Assembly: GCF_014649395.1 (NCBI RefSeq) | Contig: NZ_BMSY01000001.1 | Location: forward strand, 248,001-312,000 | Reading direction: 5' to 3' | From: Streptomyces aureoverticillatus | GTDB lineage: Bacteria; Actinomycetota; Actinomycetes; Streptomycetales; Streptomycetaceae | Length of the DNA stretch: 64,000 nt | Shown: positions 42,851-51,255 of the stretch, piece by piece | How positions within the stretch are numbered: position 1 is the stretch's first letter | How the letters are laid out: each line of letters begins with the position of its first letter | Translations under genes and position numbers: made by a program | Notes under the pieces: generated by a model | What the model was told of the DNA's origin: nothing | Database searches by the model: none | What the model saw: the letters and a program-made list of their open reading frames with translations, nothing else

Positions 42851-43573
42851 ATGCACACGACCGCTTCCGCCAGCCTGGGCGACCTCTGGGACCGCCTGAC
42901 GGGTACGCAGTCCGCGCCCGAGCAGTGGCTGGTGATCGCCACCGGGGTCGTCGCGCTCGCGGTCGTCGTCCCCCACGGCGTCTGGCGCGTCGCCCGCAAC
43001 GCCGTCACCATCGCCCACGAGGGCGGCCACGGCCTGGTGGCCCTGCTCACCGGGCGCCGCCTCGACGGGATCCGGCTGCACTCCGACACCAGCGGCCTGA
43101 CCGTCAGCCGCGGCAAGCCCACCGGCCTCGGCATGGTCCTCACCGCCGCCGCGGGCTACACCGCGCCCCCGCTGCTCGGCCTCGGCGGCGCCGCGCTGCT
43201 CGGCGAGGGCCGCATCACGGCGCTGCTGTGGATCGCCACCGCCCTGCTCGTCGCGATGCTGGTGATGATCCGCAACGCGTACGGCGCGCTCACCGTGATC
43301 GTCGCGGGCGGGCTGTTCCTGGGCGTCTCCTGGCTCGCGAACACCGACGTGCAGGCGGCCTTCGCGTACACCGCGGTGTGGTTCCTGCTGCTCGGCGGCG
43401 TACGTCCCGCCTTCGAGCTGCAGGCCAAGCGCAGGCACGGCGGGGCCGGGGATTCCGACGCGGACCAGCTGTCGCGGCTGACGCACGTCCCGGCCGGGAT
43501 GTGGCTGTTCCTCTTCCACGCCGTTTCGCTGTGCTCGCTGATAGGCGGCGGCCGCTGGCTGCTCGCGGCATAG
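42851..43573 (+). CDS. M50-family membrane metalloprotease-like protein
   Basis: This 240-residue polytopic membrane protein has the zinc motif HEGGH (H-E-x2-H) in the helix AVTIAHEGGHGLVALLTGRR, followed by several hydrophobic helices (for example ALLWIATALLVAMLVMI and GALTVIVAGGLFLGVSW). It fits the M50B-like peptidases common in actinobacteria. A second zinc ligand (N/D-x2-P-G type) is not obvious, so proteolytic activity is not certain. It is divergent from the SRAP gene across 49 bases. The start is ATG 42851. Confidence 0.85.
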   Translation: MHTTASASLGDLWDRLTGTQSAPEQWLVIATGVVALAVVVPHGVWRVARNAVTIAHEGGHGLVALLTGRRLDGIRLHSDTSGLTVSRGKPTGLGMVLTAAAGYTAPPLLGLGGAALLGEGRITALLWIATALLVAMLVMIRNAYGALTVIVAGGLFLGVSWLANTDVQAAFAYTAVWFLLLGGVRPAFELQAKRRHGGAGDSDADQLSRLTHVPAGMWLFLFHAVSLCSLIGGGRWLLAA

Positions 43574-43671
43574 GGCGTGTCCGGGGTCAGGGGCGCCGGT
43601 TCTCTGTTTCGTCTGAGTTTCACCACATTTGATCAAGATCTGCGCTCGGCGCCAGCCACTAAAGTGTGGGC

Positions 43672-45021
43672 ATGACCGTGAACCCGACACACACCGCCCT
43701 CTGGCCAGCCCCGCACGCGAGCGGAGCCGTCGCCGCGACGGTCCACGTACCGGGCTCGAAGTCGGTCACCAACCGTGGCCTCGTGCTCGCGGCGCTCGCC
43801 CATGAGCCGGGCTGGCTGCGCCGCCCGCTGCGCTCGCGCGACACCCTCCTGATGGCGGCCGCGCTGCGCGCCATGGGCGTCGGCATCGAGGAGACCGTGT
43901 CGTCCAGCTCCGCCGTCGCGGGCGGCCAGGACGGCTCCGGCGAGGCCTGGCGCGTGATCCCCTCCGGTCTGCGGGGCCCGGCCACGGTCGACGTCGGCAA
44001 CGCGGGCACGGTCATGCGCTTCCTGCCGCCGGTCGCCGCGCTGGCCGACGGCCCCATCCGCTTCGACGGCGACCCCCGTTCGTACGAACGACCGCTGCAC
44101 GGCGTGATCGACGCGCTGCGCGCCCTCGGCGCCCGCATCGACGACACCTCGAAGGGGAGCCCCGGCGCGCTGCCCCTGACCGTGCACGGCGGCGGCGCCC
44201 TGGACGGCGGGCGGGTCGAGATCGACGCCTCCTCGTCGTCCCAGTTCGTGAGCGCCCTGCTGCTGTCGGGCCCGCGCTTCAACCAGGGCGTGGAGGTACG
44301 GCACGTGGGCAGCGCCCTGCCCTCCATGCCGCACATCCGCATGACCGTCGACATGCTGCGCGCGGCCGGCGCGCAGGTCGACACCCCCGAGGCGGGCGGC
44401 GAGCCGAACGTCTGGCGGGTCACCCCCGGCGCCCTGCTCGGCCGCGACCTGACGGTCGAGCCGGACCTGTCCAACGCCCAGCCGTTCCTCGCGGCCGCCC
44501 TGATCACCGGCGGCCGCGTCACCATCCCCGACTGGCCCGCGCGCACCACGCAGCCCGGCGACGCGCTGCGCCAGATCTTCACCGAGATGGGCGGTTCCTG
44601 CGAGCTGACCGAGCAGGGGCTCACGTTCACCGGCTCCGGCTCGGTGCACGGCATCGACGTCGACCTCGGCGAGGTCGGCGAGCTCACCCCGGGCATCGCC
44701 GCCGTCGCGGCCCTCGCCGACTCGCCCTCCACCCTGCGCGGCGTCGCCCACCTGCGGCTGCACGAGACGGACCGGCTCGCCGCGCTCACCAAGGAGATCA
44801 ACGAACTCGGCGGCGACGTCACCGAGACCGCCGACGGTCTGCACATCCGCCCGCGCCCGCTGCACGGCGGCGTCTTCCACACGTACGACGACCACCGCAT
44901 GGCCACCGCGGGCGCCATCATCGGCCTTGCCGTGCCCGGCGTGCGGATCGAGAACGTCGCGACGACCGCCAAGACACTGCCCGACTTCCCCGAACTGTGG
45001 GCCGGGATGCTCGGGAACTGA
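43672..45021 (+). CDS. aroA: 3-phosphoshikimate 1-carboxyvinyltransferase (EPSP synthase)
   Basis: This 449-residue shikimate-pathway enzyme joins phosphoenolpyruvate and shikimate-3-phosphate. Conserved segments are [62 protein letters not shown] and [15 protein letters not shown] 43672 has no ribosome site. TAAAGT ends a few bases upstream, so the message is probably leaderless. The gene is followed within 15 bases by rsgA, likely in the same operon. Confidence 0.96.
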   Translation: MTVNPTHTALWPAPHASGAVAATVHVPGSKSVTNRGLVLAALAHEPGWLRRPLRSRDTLLMAAALRAMGVGIEETVSSSSAVAGGQDGSGEAWRVIPSGLRGPATVDVGNAGTVMRFLPPVAALADGPIRFDGDPRSYERPLHGVIDALRALGARIDDTSKGSPGALPLTVHGGGALDGGRVEIDASSSSQFVSALLLSGPRFNQGVEVRHVGSALPSMPHIRMTVDMLRAAGAQVDTPEAGGEPNVWRVTPGALLGRDLTVEPDLSNAQPFLAAALITGGRVTIPDWPARTTQPGDALRQIFTEMGGSCELTEQGLTFTGSGSVHGIDVDLGEVGELTPGIAAVAALADSPSTLRGVAHLRLHETDRLAALTKEINELGGDVTETADGLHIRPRPLHGGVFHTYDDHRMATAGAIIGLAVPGVRIENVATTAKTLPDFPELWAGMLGN

Positions 45022-45036
45022 CGGGCGATCACGACC

Positions 45037-46047
45037 ATGCGCCGCTACGGCAAGAACCCGGACGAGGACGACATCCGCGTCCGCCCCAACCGCAAGGGCA
45101 ACCGCCCGCGCACGCACATCCGCCCCAAGCACGAGGACGCCGCCGAGGGCATGGTCCTCACCGTCGACCGCGGCCGGCTGACCTGCCTGGTCGAGGACCG
45201 CGTCATCATGGCGATGAAGGCCCGTGAGCTGGGCCGCAAGGCCGCCGTCGTCGGCGACCGCGTCGCCATCGTCGGCGATCTGACCGGCAAGAAGGACACC
45301 CTCGCGCGCATCGTGCGCATCGAGGAGCGCACGTCGGTGCTGCGCCGCACCGCCGACGACGACGATCCGTACGAGCGCGTGGTCGTCGCCAACGCCGACC
45401 AGCTCGCCATCGTCACTGCCCTCGCCGACCCCGAGCCGCGCCCCCGCATGATCGACCGCTGTCTGGTCGCCGCGTTCGACGGCGGGCTCACCCCGCTGCT
45501 CGTCCTGACCAAGTCGGACCTGGCCCCGCCGGACAAACTCCTGGAGCTGTACGGCGACTTGGACATCCCCTACGTCGTCACCAGCCGCGACGAGCTGGAG
45601 AACGGCGACGCGGCCGACCGCGTACGCGCCGAACTCGCCGGGAAGATCACGGCGTTCGTCGGCCACTCCGGCGTCGGCAAGACGACCCTGGTGAACGCCC
45701 TGGTCCCGCCGGAGCGGCGGCGCAGCACCGGCCATGTGAACGCCGTGACCGGCCGCGGCCGGCACACCACCACCTCCGCGCTCGCGCTGCCGCTGCCCGA
45801 CGACGAGGGCTGGGTGGTCGACACCCCCGGCGTGCGCTCCTTCGGCCTGCACCACGTCGACCCGTCGCGCGTCATCCACGCCTTCCCGGACCTGGAGCCC
45901 GGCACCGAGAACTGCCCGCGCTCGTGCAGCCACGACGAGCCGGACTGCGCGCTCGACGCGTGGGTGGCCGAGGGGCACGCGGATCCGGCGCGGCTGTATT
46001 CGCTGCGGCGACTCCTCGCGACGCGGGAGCGGCACGAAGGCGACTGA
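45037..46047 (+). CDS. rsgA: Ribosome small-subunit GTPase RsgA
   Basis: This 336-residue GTPase has the circularly permuted order typical of RsgA: an OB-fold region (about residues 35-110), then LTKSD (G4), then GHSGVGKTTLVNAL (G1) and DTPGVRSFGL (G3). The C-terminal zinc knuckle is CPRSCSHDEPDC. It helps the late maturation of the 30S subunit. The N-terminal 35 residues are highly basic (RPNRKGNRPRTHIRPKH), suited to rRNA contact. It sits 15 bases downstream of aroA. Confidence 0.95.
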   Translation: MRRYGKNPDEDDIRVRPNRKGNRPRTHIRPKHEDAAEGMVLTVDRGRLTCLVEDRVIMAMKARELGRKAAVVGDRVAIVGDLTGKKDTLARIVRIEERTSVLRRTADDDDPYERVVVANADQLAIVTALADPEPRPRMIDRCLVAAFDGGLTPLLVLTKSDLAPPDKLLELYGDLDIPYVVTSRDELENGDAADRVRAELAGKITAFVGHSGVGKTTLVNALVPPERRRSTGHVNAVTGRGRHTTTSALALPLPDDEGWVVDTPGVRSFGLHHVDPSRVIHAFPDLEPGTENCPRSCSHDEPDCALDAWVAEGHADPARLYSLRRLLATRERHEGD

Positions 46048-46166
46048 CCCCCGTCAACTCCGCGTTGTTTACGCCCCCGCCGCGCCGGTAAGGGCATAAT
46101 CGCACCAAGATTGAATCAAGCTTTGGTGAAGCGGTCACGGAACGTACGGACGTGGGAGGCACAACC

Positions 46167-46490
46167 ATGGCGTGGCTGCTGGTCATCGTCGCCGGGATCC
46201 TCGAGACGGGCTTCGCGGTCTGCCTGAAGTTGTCCCACGGGTTCACCCGGCTCTGGCCGACCATCGCGTTCGCGTCCTTCGCCCTGGGCAGCTTCGGCCT
46301 GTTGACGCTTGCCCTGAAGAAGCTCGACGTGGGGCCCGCGTACGCGGTCTGGACCGGCATCGGGGCCGCGGGCACGGCGATCTACGGCATGATCTTCCTC
46401 GGTGACCTGGTGTCCACGCTGAAGATCGTCTCGATCACGCTGGTGATCGTCGGCGTCATCGGCCTCCAGCTCTCGGGCTCGGCGCACTGA
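46167..46490 (+). CDS. SMR-family exporter, Gdx/SugE (guanidinium) type
   Basis: This 107-residue protein has four transmembrane helices. The proton/substrate glutamate is Glu13 (VAGILETGFAV), and the following KLSHGFTRLWPT is the sequence that distinguishes Gdx/SugE proteins, which export guanidinium, from multidrug Qac types. The ATG at 46167 follows GGGAGG. It is convergent with a TetR gene, and the whole gap between the two is a 24-bp tandem array that starts inside its last codons. No guanidine riboswitch was recognised upstream. Confidence 0.9.
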   Translation: MAWLLVIVAGILETGFAVCLKLSHGFTRLWPTIAFASFALGSFGLLTLALKKLDVGPAYAVWTGIGAAGTAIYGMIFLGDLVSTLKIVSITLVIVGVIGLQLSGSAH

Positions 46491-46612
46491 CGGCTCCCGG
46501 CCCGGCGCACCGACGGCTTTCGGGCTCGGCGCGCCGACGGCTCTCGGACCCAGCGCGCCAACGGCTCTCGGGCCCGGCGCGCCAACGGCTCTCGGGCCCG
46601 GCGCGCCGACGC
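46470..46612. repeat. Six 24-bp tandem units overlapping the SMR stop codon
   Basis: Units start at 46470, 46494, 46517, 46541, 46565 and 46589 (one is 23 bp). The shared core is close to CTCTCGGGCCCGGCGCGCC. The first unit encodes the last residues (LSGSAH) and TGA of the SMR protein. The array ends just before the stop of the converging TetR gene, so no unique intergenic DNA remains. Confidence 0.9.
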
Positions 46613-46619
46613 CGTCCGG

Positions 46620-47225
46620 TCACCGCCCCACCGCCCCCGCGATCACCCGCCGCACCAGCCGTGCCGGGTCCTCCTCCCGCCCCGCCGGGGCCACCACGTA
46701 CGACAGTGCGACGCGCACCGCGCTCTCGCAGGCCCGCGCCAGGTCCTCCGTCTCGGACGGGCGGCCCCGCTCCACCAGGGCGGCCATCGCGCGGTCCCTG
46801 ACCTGGGCGAGGAGTTCGGCGGGCGTGGGCACACCCGCGTCCGCGCGGCGCTGGGCGGGGACCGGGGAGCTGGACACGGCCGCCCGGCTCGGCGCCGGCA
46901 GGCGTTCGGTCCAGAAGCCGGTGAGCACTGCGCGCACCAGCACGTTGTCGCGGGCGGCGCCGATCGTCCACGCGCTCACCGCGGCGAGCCGGTCGACGGG
47001 GTCGCGGGCCTGCGCGAGCGCCCGCTCGACACCGCGCAGATAGGTGTCGGTCTCGCGCCGGAGCAGCGCCCGCGCGAGACCGTCCTTGCTGCCGAACTCG
47101 TTGTAGAGCGTCTGCCGGGACACCCCGGCGACGGCCGCCACGTCGACCATCCGCACCCCGGCCCACGGCCGGCGGGCCAGCGCGGTGTAGGCCGCGTCGA
47201 GCAGTGACTCCCGCGCTGCAGGCAT
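46620..47225 (-). CDS. TetR-family regulator
   Basis: This 201-residue protein has a helix-turn-helix ([20 protein letters not shown], about residues 26-45) and a mixed helical ligand domain. ATG 47225 follows GGGAGGCGACG; an upstream in-frame start lacks such a site. It is divergent from hisN and convergent with the SMR exporter, which it may or may not control. A TTGAC-N15-GTCAA inverted repeat at 47281-47305 is a candidate operator. Confidence 0.88.
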   Translation of the reverse strand: MPAARESLLDAAYTALARRPWAGVRMVDVAAVAGVSRQTLYNEFGSKDGLARALLRRETDTYLRGVERALAQARDPVDRLAAVSAWTIGAARDNVLVRAVLTGFWTERLPAPSRAAVSSSPVPAQRRADAGVPTPAELLAQVRDRAMAALVERGRPSETEDLARACESAVRVALSYVVAPAGREEDPARLVRRVIAGAVGR

Positions 47226-47280
47226 CGTCGCCTCCCGCTGCCCAGGGCCCGGTCGGCCCGTGCGGTCCTGCTCGTCAGAG

Positions 47281-47305
47281 TTGACGCGCCCACGGGCACT
47301 GTCAA
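47281..47305. promoter_or_regulatory. Inverted repeat upstream of the tetR gene
   Basis: TTGAC (47281-47285) and GTCAA (47301-47305) form a spaced inverted repeat 56 bases upstream of the tetR start. The TTGAC could also be a -35 box for hisN. Confidence 0.35.
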
Positions 47306-47372
47306 GGGTTCCGGCGGGCACCGCCCGATACGCGCTGTGGCCCGTGCGAAACGAGATCGATACTGTTCACCC

Positions 47373-48173
47373 ATGCCCGACTACCACGATGATCTGCGCC
47401 TCGCCCACGTCCTCGCGGACGCCGCCGACGCCGCGACCATGGACCGGTTCAAGGCCCTCGATCTCAAGGTCGAGACCAAGCCGGACATGACTCCGGTGAG
47501 CGAGGCCGACAAGGCCGCCGAGGAGCTGATCCGCGGCCAGCTGCAGCGGGCACGGCCGCGCGACGCGATCCTCGGCGAGGAGTACGGCATCGAGGGCACG
47601 GGCCCGCGCCGCTGGGTCGTCGACCCGATCGACGGCACCAAGAACTACGTACGCGGCGTGCCCGTCTGGGCCACGCTGATCTCCCTCATGGAGGCGGGCG
47701 AGGGCGGCTATCAGCCGGTCGTCGGCGTCGTCTCCGCGCCCGCGCTCGGCCGCCGCTGGTGGGCCGCCAAGGGCGGCGGCGCGTACACGGGCCGCAGCCT
47801 GACGTCCGCGACGCGGCTGCGCGTCTCGAAGGTCTCGCGGCTGCAGGACGCCTCGTTCTCGTACTCCTCGCTGAGCGGCTGGGAGGACCAGGGTCGCCTG
47901 GACGGATTCATGGACCTCACCCGCGCGGTCTGGCGCACCCGCGCCTACGGCGACTTCTGGCCGTACATGATGGTCGCCGAGGGGTCCGTCGACATCTGCG
48001 CGGAGCCGGAGCTCTCGCTGTGGGACATGGCGGCGACCGCGATCGTCGTGACCGAGGCGGGCGGCAGCTTCACCGGCCTCGACGGCACCCCGGGCCCGCA
48101 CAGCGGCAACGCGGCGGCCTCGAACGGCCTGCTCCACCACGAGCTGCTCGGCTACCTGAACCAGCGTTACTGA
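47373..48173 (+). CDS. hisN: Histidinol-phosphatase, inositol-monophosphatase family
   Basis: This 266-residue metal-dependent phosphatase has the IMPase-fold motifs [23 protein letters not shown] (metal site) and [10 protein letters not shown] (second metal site). The sequence fits the actinobacterial HisN group, which removes phosphate from histidinol phosphate in histidine synthesis. Inositol phosphatase activity is the main alternative. ATG 47373 has no ribosome site, and TACTGT lies 5-10 bases upstream, suggesting a leaderless message. Its 3' flank carries a 9-bp repeat. Confidence 0.88.
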   Translation: MPDYHDDLRLAHVLADAADAATMDRFKALDLKVETKPDMTPVSEADKAAEELIRGQLQRARPRDAILGEEYGIEGTGPRRWVVDPIDGTKNYVRGVPVWATLISLMEAGEGGYQPVVGVVSAPALGRRWWAAKGGGAYTGRSLTSATRLRVSKVSRLQDASFSYSSLSGWEDQGRLDGFMDLTRAVWRTRAYGDFWPYMMVAEGSVDICAEPELSLWDMAATAIVVTEAGGSFTGLDGTPGPHSGNAAASNGLLHHELLGYLNQRY

Positions 48174-48181
48174 GGCGAAGC

Positions 48182-48226
48182 AGCGCTTCCAGCGCTTCCG
48201 TCGCATTCGGTGCTTCCGATGCTTTC
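48182..48226. repeat. Nine-base-pair tandem array downstream of hisN
   Basis: Five in-phase 9-bp units of the type AGCGCTTCC begin 8 bases after the hisN stop. Read in gene direction they match the unit of the dasD 5' array. Confidence 0.75.
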
Positions 48227-48346
48227 GGCGCGCGTCGAACTGACCGCGTACGCCCCCTTGTTGACGCCCCCCGGGCCTGCGACTCTGAGAATCCCCCCAC
48301 TTGTGAACTTGTGAAACCGTTCTCTAACCGGTGCCGGAGATCCCCT

Positions 48347-48368
48347 GCCTCCGCAATGAAGCGGAGGC
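48347..48368 (+). other. Stem-loop in the leader of the CBS gene
   Basis: GCCTCCGC (48347-48354) pairs with GCGGAGGC (48361-48368) across a 6-base AATGAA loop, about 55 bases before the start. It could be a weak terminator after hisN or a leader structure. Confidence 0.5.
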
Positions 48369-48421
48369 AATCCTTCGGCATCGCGCGGACCACGGATTCA
48401 CCAAGGAGGTGGCTTCAGCCC

Positions 48422-48820
48422 ATGCTCGTCCGCGACGCCATGAGCACTGTGGTCCTCACCATCGGCCCCGCCCACACCCTCCGGCAGGCGGCCCGCCTCA
48501 TGGCGGCCCGCCGCGTCGGCGCGGCCGTCGTCCTCGACCCCGACACCTACGGCCTCGGCATCCTGACCGAGCGTGACATCCTCGACTCCCTCGGCCTCGG
48601 CCAGGACCCGGACCTCGAGACCGCGGGCACGCACACGACGACGGACGTCGTCTTCGCGGCGCCGACCTGGACCCTGGAGGACGCCGCGGACGCGATGTCG
48701 CACGGCGGCTTCCGGCACCTCATCGTGCTCGACGGCGACGAGCCGGTGGGCATCGTCTCCGTACGCGACATCATCCGCTGCTGGGCGCCGGTGCGGCGGC
48801 AGGCGGCGACGGTGGCCTGA
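48422..48820 (+). CDS. Two-CBS-domain protein
   Basis: This 132-residue protein consists of one Bateman module: CBS1 (MLVRDAMSTVVLTIGPAHTL to the GILTERDILDS segment) and CBS2 (FAAPTWTLEDAADAMSHGGF to GIVSVRDIIRCW). Such modules bind adenosine nucleotides and sense energy state, or regulate a partner enzyme. No partner domain is fused. AAGGAGGTGG lies 14 bases upstream of ATG 48422, somewhat far. A strong terminator follows directly. Confidence 0.9.
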   Translation: MLVRDAMSTVVLTIGPAHTLRQAARLMAARRVGAAVVLDPDTYGLGILTERDILDSLGLGQDPDLETAGTHTTTDVVFAAPTWTLEDAADAMSHGGFRHLIVLDGDEPVGIVSVRDIIRCWAPVRRQAATVA

Positions 48821-48829
48821 GCACGCACA

Positions 48830-48866
48830 ACGGCGCCTGCGCGGACAACATCCGCACAGGCGCCGT
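48830..48866. terminator. Terminator after the CBS gene
   Basis: Arms ACGGCGCCTG...CGGA at 48830-48845 and TCCG...CAGGCGCCGT at 48851-48866, with one mismatch and a 5-base loop, lie between converging genes. Confidence 0.82.
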
Positions 48867-48934
48867 ACGAAACAGGAACCATCAATTGAGCAACCCCCAC
48901 GCCGAGCAACCAGGTCCGCGAGAGCGGCGCCGGT

Positions 48935-50413
48935 TTAGGCGCAAAGGGGGCGCAGGGCCTGGAGCGCGGCCTCCAGTCGCTTGCCGAAGTCGCCGTCCGC
49001 CTGGCGGAAGTTGTCGATGGCGCGCTCGGCGATGTCGTCACGGGAGACGCCCGCGATGCTGCCCGCGAGGTTCTCGATCAGACGCGCCTTCTCGTCCTCG
49101 GACATCAGGCGGTAGAGGTTGCCCGCCTGCACGAAGTCGTTGTCCTCGGGGTGGTTCGGGGCCGCGTGGTTGCCGGTGCCGCCGGTGACCGCGGTCGAGA
49201 CCCACAGCGGCCGGTCCGTCTGGAACGGGCCGCCGAAGGAGTTCGGCTCGTAGTTCTTCGCGCCCTTGTGGCGGCCGTCGTACATCACGCCGTCACGGCC
49301 GTGGGAGCGCGCCTCCGTGGCGCGCGGGCGGTTCACCGGGAGGTGGTCGGCGTTGATGCCGACGCGATACCGGTGGGCGTCGCCGTACGCGAAGAGGCGG
49401 CCCTGGAGCATCTTGTCCGGGGACGGGCCGATGCCCGGCACGAAGTGCGCGGGGCTGAAGATGGCCTGCTCGACCTCCGCGAAGATGTTCTCCGGGTTGC
49501 GGTTGAGCTCCAGCTTGCCGATCTCGATCGGCGGGTAGTCCTCGTGCGGCCACACCTTGGTGAGGTCGAAGGGGTTGAAGCGGTACTCCGCCGCCTCGGC
49601 CGCCGGCATGATCTGCACCTGCACGGTCCAGGACGGGAACTCGCCGCGCTCGATGGCCTCGCGCAGGTCGCGCTGGTGGGAGTCGGGGTCCTTGCCCGCG
49701 AGGATCTCCGCCTCCTGCGCGGTCAGGTTCTTGATCCCCTGGTCGGTCTTGAAGTGGTACTTGACCCAGAAGACCTCGCCCGCCTCGTTGTTCCACTGGA
49801 ACGTGTGCGAGCCGAAGCCGTCCATGTGCCGGTACGAAGCCGGGATGCCGCGGTCGCCGAAGAGCCAGGTCACCTGGTGCGTGGTCTCCGGGCTCAGGCC
49901 CCAGAAGTCCCATACGTTGTCGGCCTCCTGGGAGCCCGTGTACGGGTCGCGCTTCTGGGTGTGGATGAAGTCCGGGAACTTGATGGCGTCCTTGATGAAG
50001 AAGACCGGGGTGTTGTTCCCGACGAGGTCGTAATTGCCCTCTTCGGTGTAGAACTTCAGCGAGAAGCCGCGCGGGTCACGGACCGCGTCGGCCGCGCCGA
50101 GGTTGCCGGCCACCGTGGAGAAGCGGAGGAACGTCTCCGTCTGCTTGCCGACCTCGGAGAGGAACTTGGCCCGCGTGTACTTGGTGACGTCGGCCGTCAC
50201 CGTGAACGTGCCGTAGGCGCCGGCGCCGCGCGCGTGCACGATGCGCTCCGGGATGCGCTCCCGGTTGAAGTGAGCGAGCTTCTCCAGGAGCAGCTGGTCC
50301 TGGATCAGCATGGGACCGCCGACGCCCGCGGTCTCGCTGTTCTGGTTGTCCGCGACCGGCGCGCCGGCCTCCGTGGTGAGCGGTCCCTGCGTCACGTGCG
50401 CCTCCTGCGTCAT
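48935..50413 (-). CDS. Monofunctional haem catalase (clade 3 type)
   Basis: This 492-residue enzyme decomposes hydrogen peroxide. Landmarks are [17 protein letters not shown] with the distal catalytic His, [20 protein letters not shown] with the distal Asn region, and [14 protein letters not shown] with the proximal haem-ligand Tyr. The size is that of small-subunit catalases such as Streptomyces CatA. ATG 50413 is chosen over the in-frame TTG at 50422. It is divergent from a Fur-family gene with a Fur/PerR-like palindrome between them, so peroxide-responsive repression is likely. Confidence 0.95.
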   Translation of the reverse strand: MTQEAHVTQGPLTTEAGAPVADNQNSETAGVGGPMLIQDQLLLEKLAHFNRERIPERIVHARGAGAYGTFTVTADVTKYTRAKFLSEVGKQTETFLRFSTVAGNLGAADAVRDPRGFSLKFYTEEGNYDLVGNNTPVFFIKDAIKFPDFIHTQKRDPYTGSQEADNVWDFWGLSPETTHQVTWLFGDRGIPASYRHMDGFGSHTFQWNNEAGEVFWVKYHFKTDQGIKNLTAQEAEILAGKDPDSHQRDLREAIERGEFPSWTVQVQIMPAAEAAEYRFNPFDLTKVWPHEDYPPIEIGKLELNRNPENIFAEVEQAIFSPAHFVPGIGPSPDKMLQGRLFAYGDAHRYRVGINADHLPVNRPRATEARSHGRDGVMYDGRHKGAKNYEPNSFGGPFQTDRPLWVSTAVTGGTGNHAAPNHPEDNDFVQAGNLYRLMSEDEKARLIENLAGSIAGVSRDDIAERAIDNFRQADGDFGKRLEAALQALRPLCA

Positions 50414-50460
50414 TTCGTGCAAGTCCTGTCCCTTGGCGTATGCCGAACTCGATCCTACGA

Positions 50461-50473
50461 TAGACTTTGTCTA
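50461..50473. promoter_or_regulatory. Fur/PerR-type operator between catalase and fur genes
   Basis: The palindrome TAGACTTTGTCTA (5-bp half-sites, 3-base centre), extended by imperfect flanks, lies 48 bases upstream of the catalase start and 67 upstream of the fur gene. It resembles PerR/Fur boxes (7-1-7 layout). Confidence 0.75.
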
Positions 50474-50539
50474 AGTCAAGCAAGCATCCAAAGTCACACC
50501 CGTTCGGGACCTGGGTCCCTCGCCTGTTAGGCTGGCCAT

Positions 50540-50959
50540 ATGAGTGACCTGTTGGAACGACTGCGCGGACGCGGCTGGCGCATGACCGCGCAGCGGCGCG
50601 TCGTGGCCGAGGTCCTCGACGGAGAGCACGTGCATCTGACGGCGGACGAGGTCCACGCCCGCGCCGTCGCGAAGCTGCCGGAGATCTCCCGGGCGACCGT
50701 CTACAACACCCTGGGCGAGCTGGTGACACTCGGCGAGGTGCTCGAGGTCTCGACGGACCGCAGAGCCAAGCGGTACGACCCGAACGCGCACCGTCCGCAC
50801 CAGCACCTGGTGTGCGCCCGCTGCGGCGCCATCCGCGACGTGCACCCCACCGGCAACCCGCTGTCCGCGCTCCCCGACTCCGAGCGCTTCGGCTTCACGA
50901 TCTCGGACGTGGAGGTCACGTACCGAGGATTGTGTCCGAACTGCTCCGCGAGCGCGTAG
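50540..50959 (+). CDS. Fur-family repressor (CatR/PerR-like)
   Basis: This 139-residue regulator has the winged helix (RMTAQRRVVAEVLDGEHVHL, ISRATVYNTLGELV) and the two structural-zinc CxxC pairs (CARC and CPNC) of peroxide-sensing Fur proteins. The regulatory metal site includes HRPHQHLVC. By its pairing with catalase it should be a metal-bound repressor inactivated by peroxide, like CatR of S. coelicolor. Iron- or nickel-type Fur function is the alternative. A near-perfect terminator follows. Confidence 0.92.
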   Translation: MSDLLERLRGRGWRMTAQRRVVAEVLDGEHVHLTADEVHARAVAKLPEISRATVYNTLGELVTLGEVLEVSTDRRAKRYDPNAHRPHQHLVCARCGAIRDVHPTGNPLSALPDSERFGFTISDVEVTYRGLCPNCSASA

Positions 50960-50979
50960 CGATGCCCTGACGCTTTGTA

Positions 50980-51023
50980 CGTACGGGGGGCCCGGCACCG
51001 TGAAGTGCCGGGCCCCTCGTACG
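50980..51023 (+). terminator. Terminator after the fur gene
   Basis: Nineteen-bp arms at 50980-50998 and 51005-51023, with one mismatch and a 6-base loop, are centred on CCCGGCAC/GTGCCGGG. Confidence 0.85.
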
Positions 51024-51077
51024 TTCCGTGACCGGCGGCGGGCCGGTGGCGCACACGACTCCGGCGGCGCACACGAT

Positions 51078-51109
51078 TGAGGGCCGGATCCTCATGGATC
51101 CGGCCCTCA
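51078..51109 (-). terminator. Terminator after tRNA-fMet copy 1
   Basis: Perfect 14-bp arms TGAGGGCCGGATCC at 51078-51091 and GGATCCGGCCCTCA at 51096-51109 have a 4-base loop. It lies 11 bases beyond the tRNA 3' end on the minus strand. Confidence 0.88.
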
Positions 51110-51119
51110 GTCTTTTCAG

Positions 51120-51193
51120 TAGCGGGGACAGGATTTGAACCTGCGACCTCTGGGTTATGAGCCCAGCGAGCTACCGAGCTGCTCCACCCCGCG
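51120..51193 (-). tRNA. Initiator tRNA-Met (anticodon CAU), copy 1
   Basis: This 74-nt gene without encoded CCA begins CGCGGGGTGGAGCAGCTCGG. The anticodon stem CTGGG-CTCATAA-CCCAG contains the three consecutive G:C pairs of initiator tRNAs. The first acceptor pair is a C-U mismatch, as required for formylation. The sequence is identical to copy 2 at 53520-53593. Confidence 0.95.
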
Positions 51194-51255
51194 TCGATGA
51201 ACCCAACAGTACGTCAAGCCCACGACCAGCGCAAATCCCGTCCGAGCCGCCGCCG

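Noticed and set aside
46048..46166. Guanidine riboswitch upstream of the Gdx-like exporter
   Set aside because: I could not find the conserved loops of any guanidine riboswitch class; a covariance-model search would be needed to reverse this.
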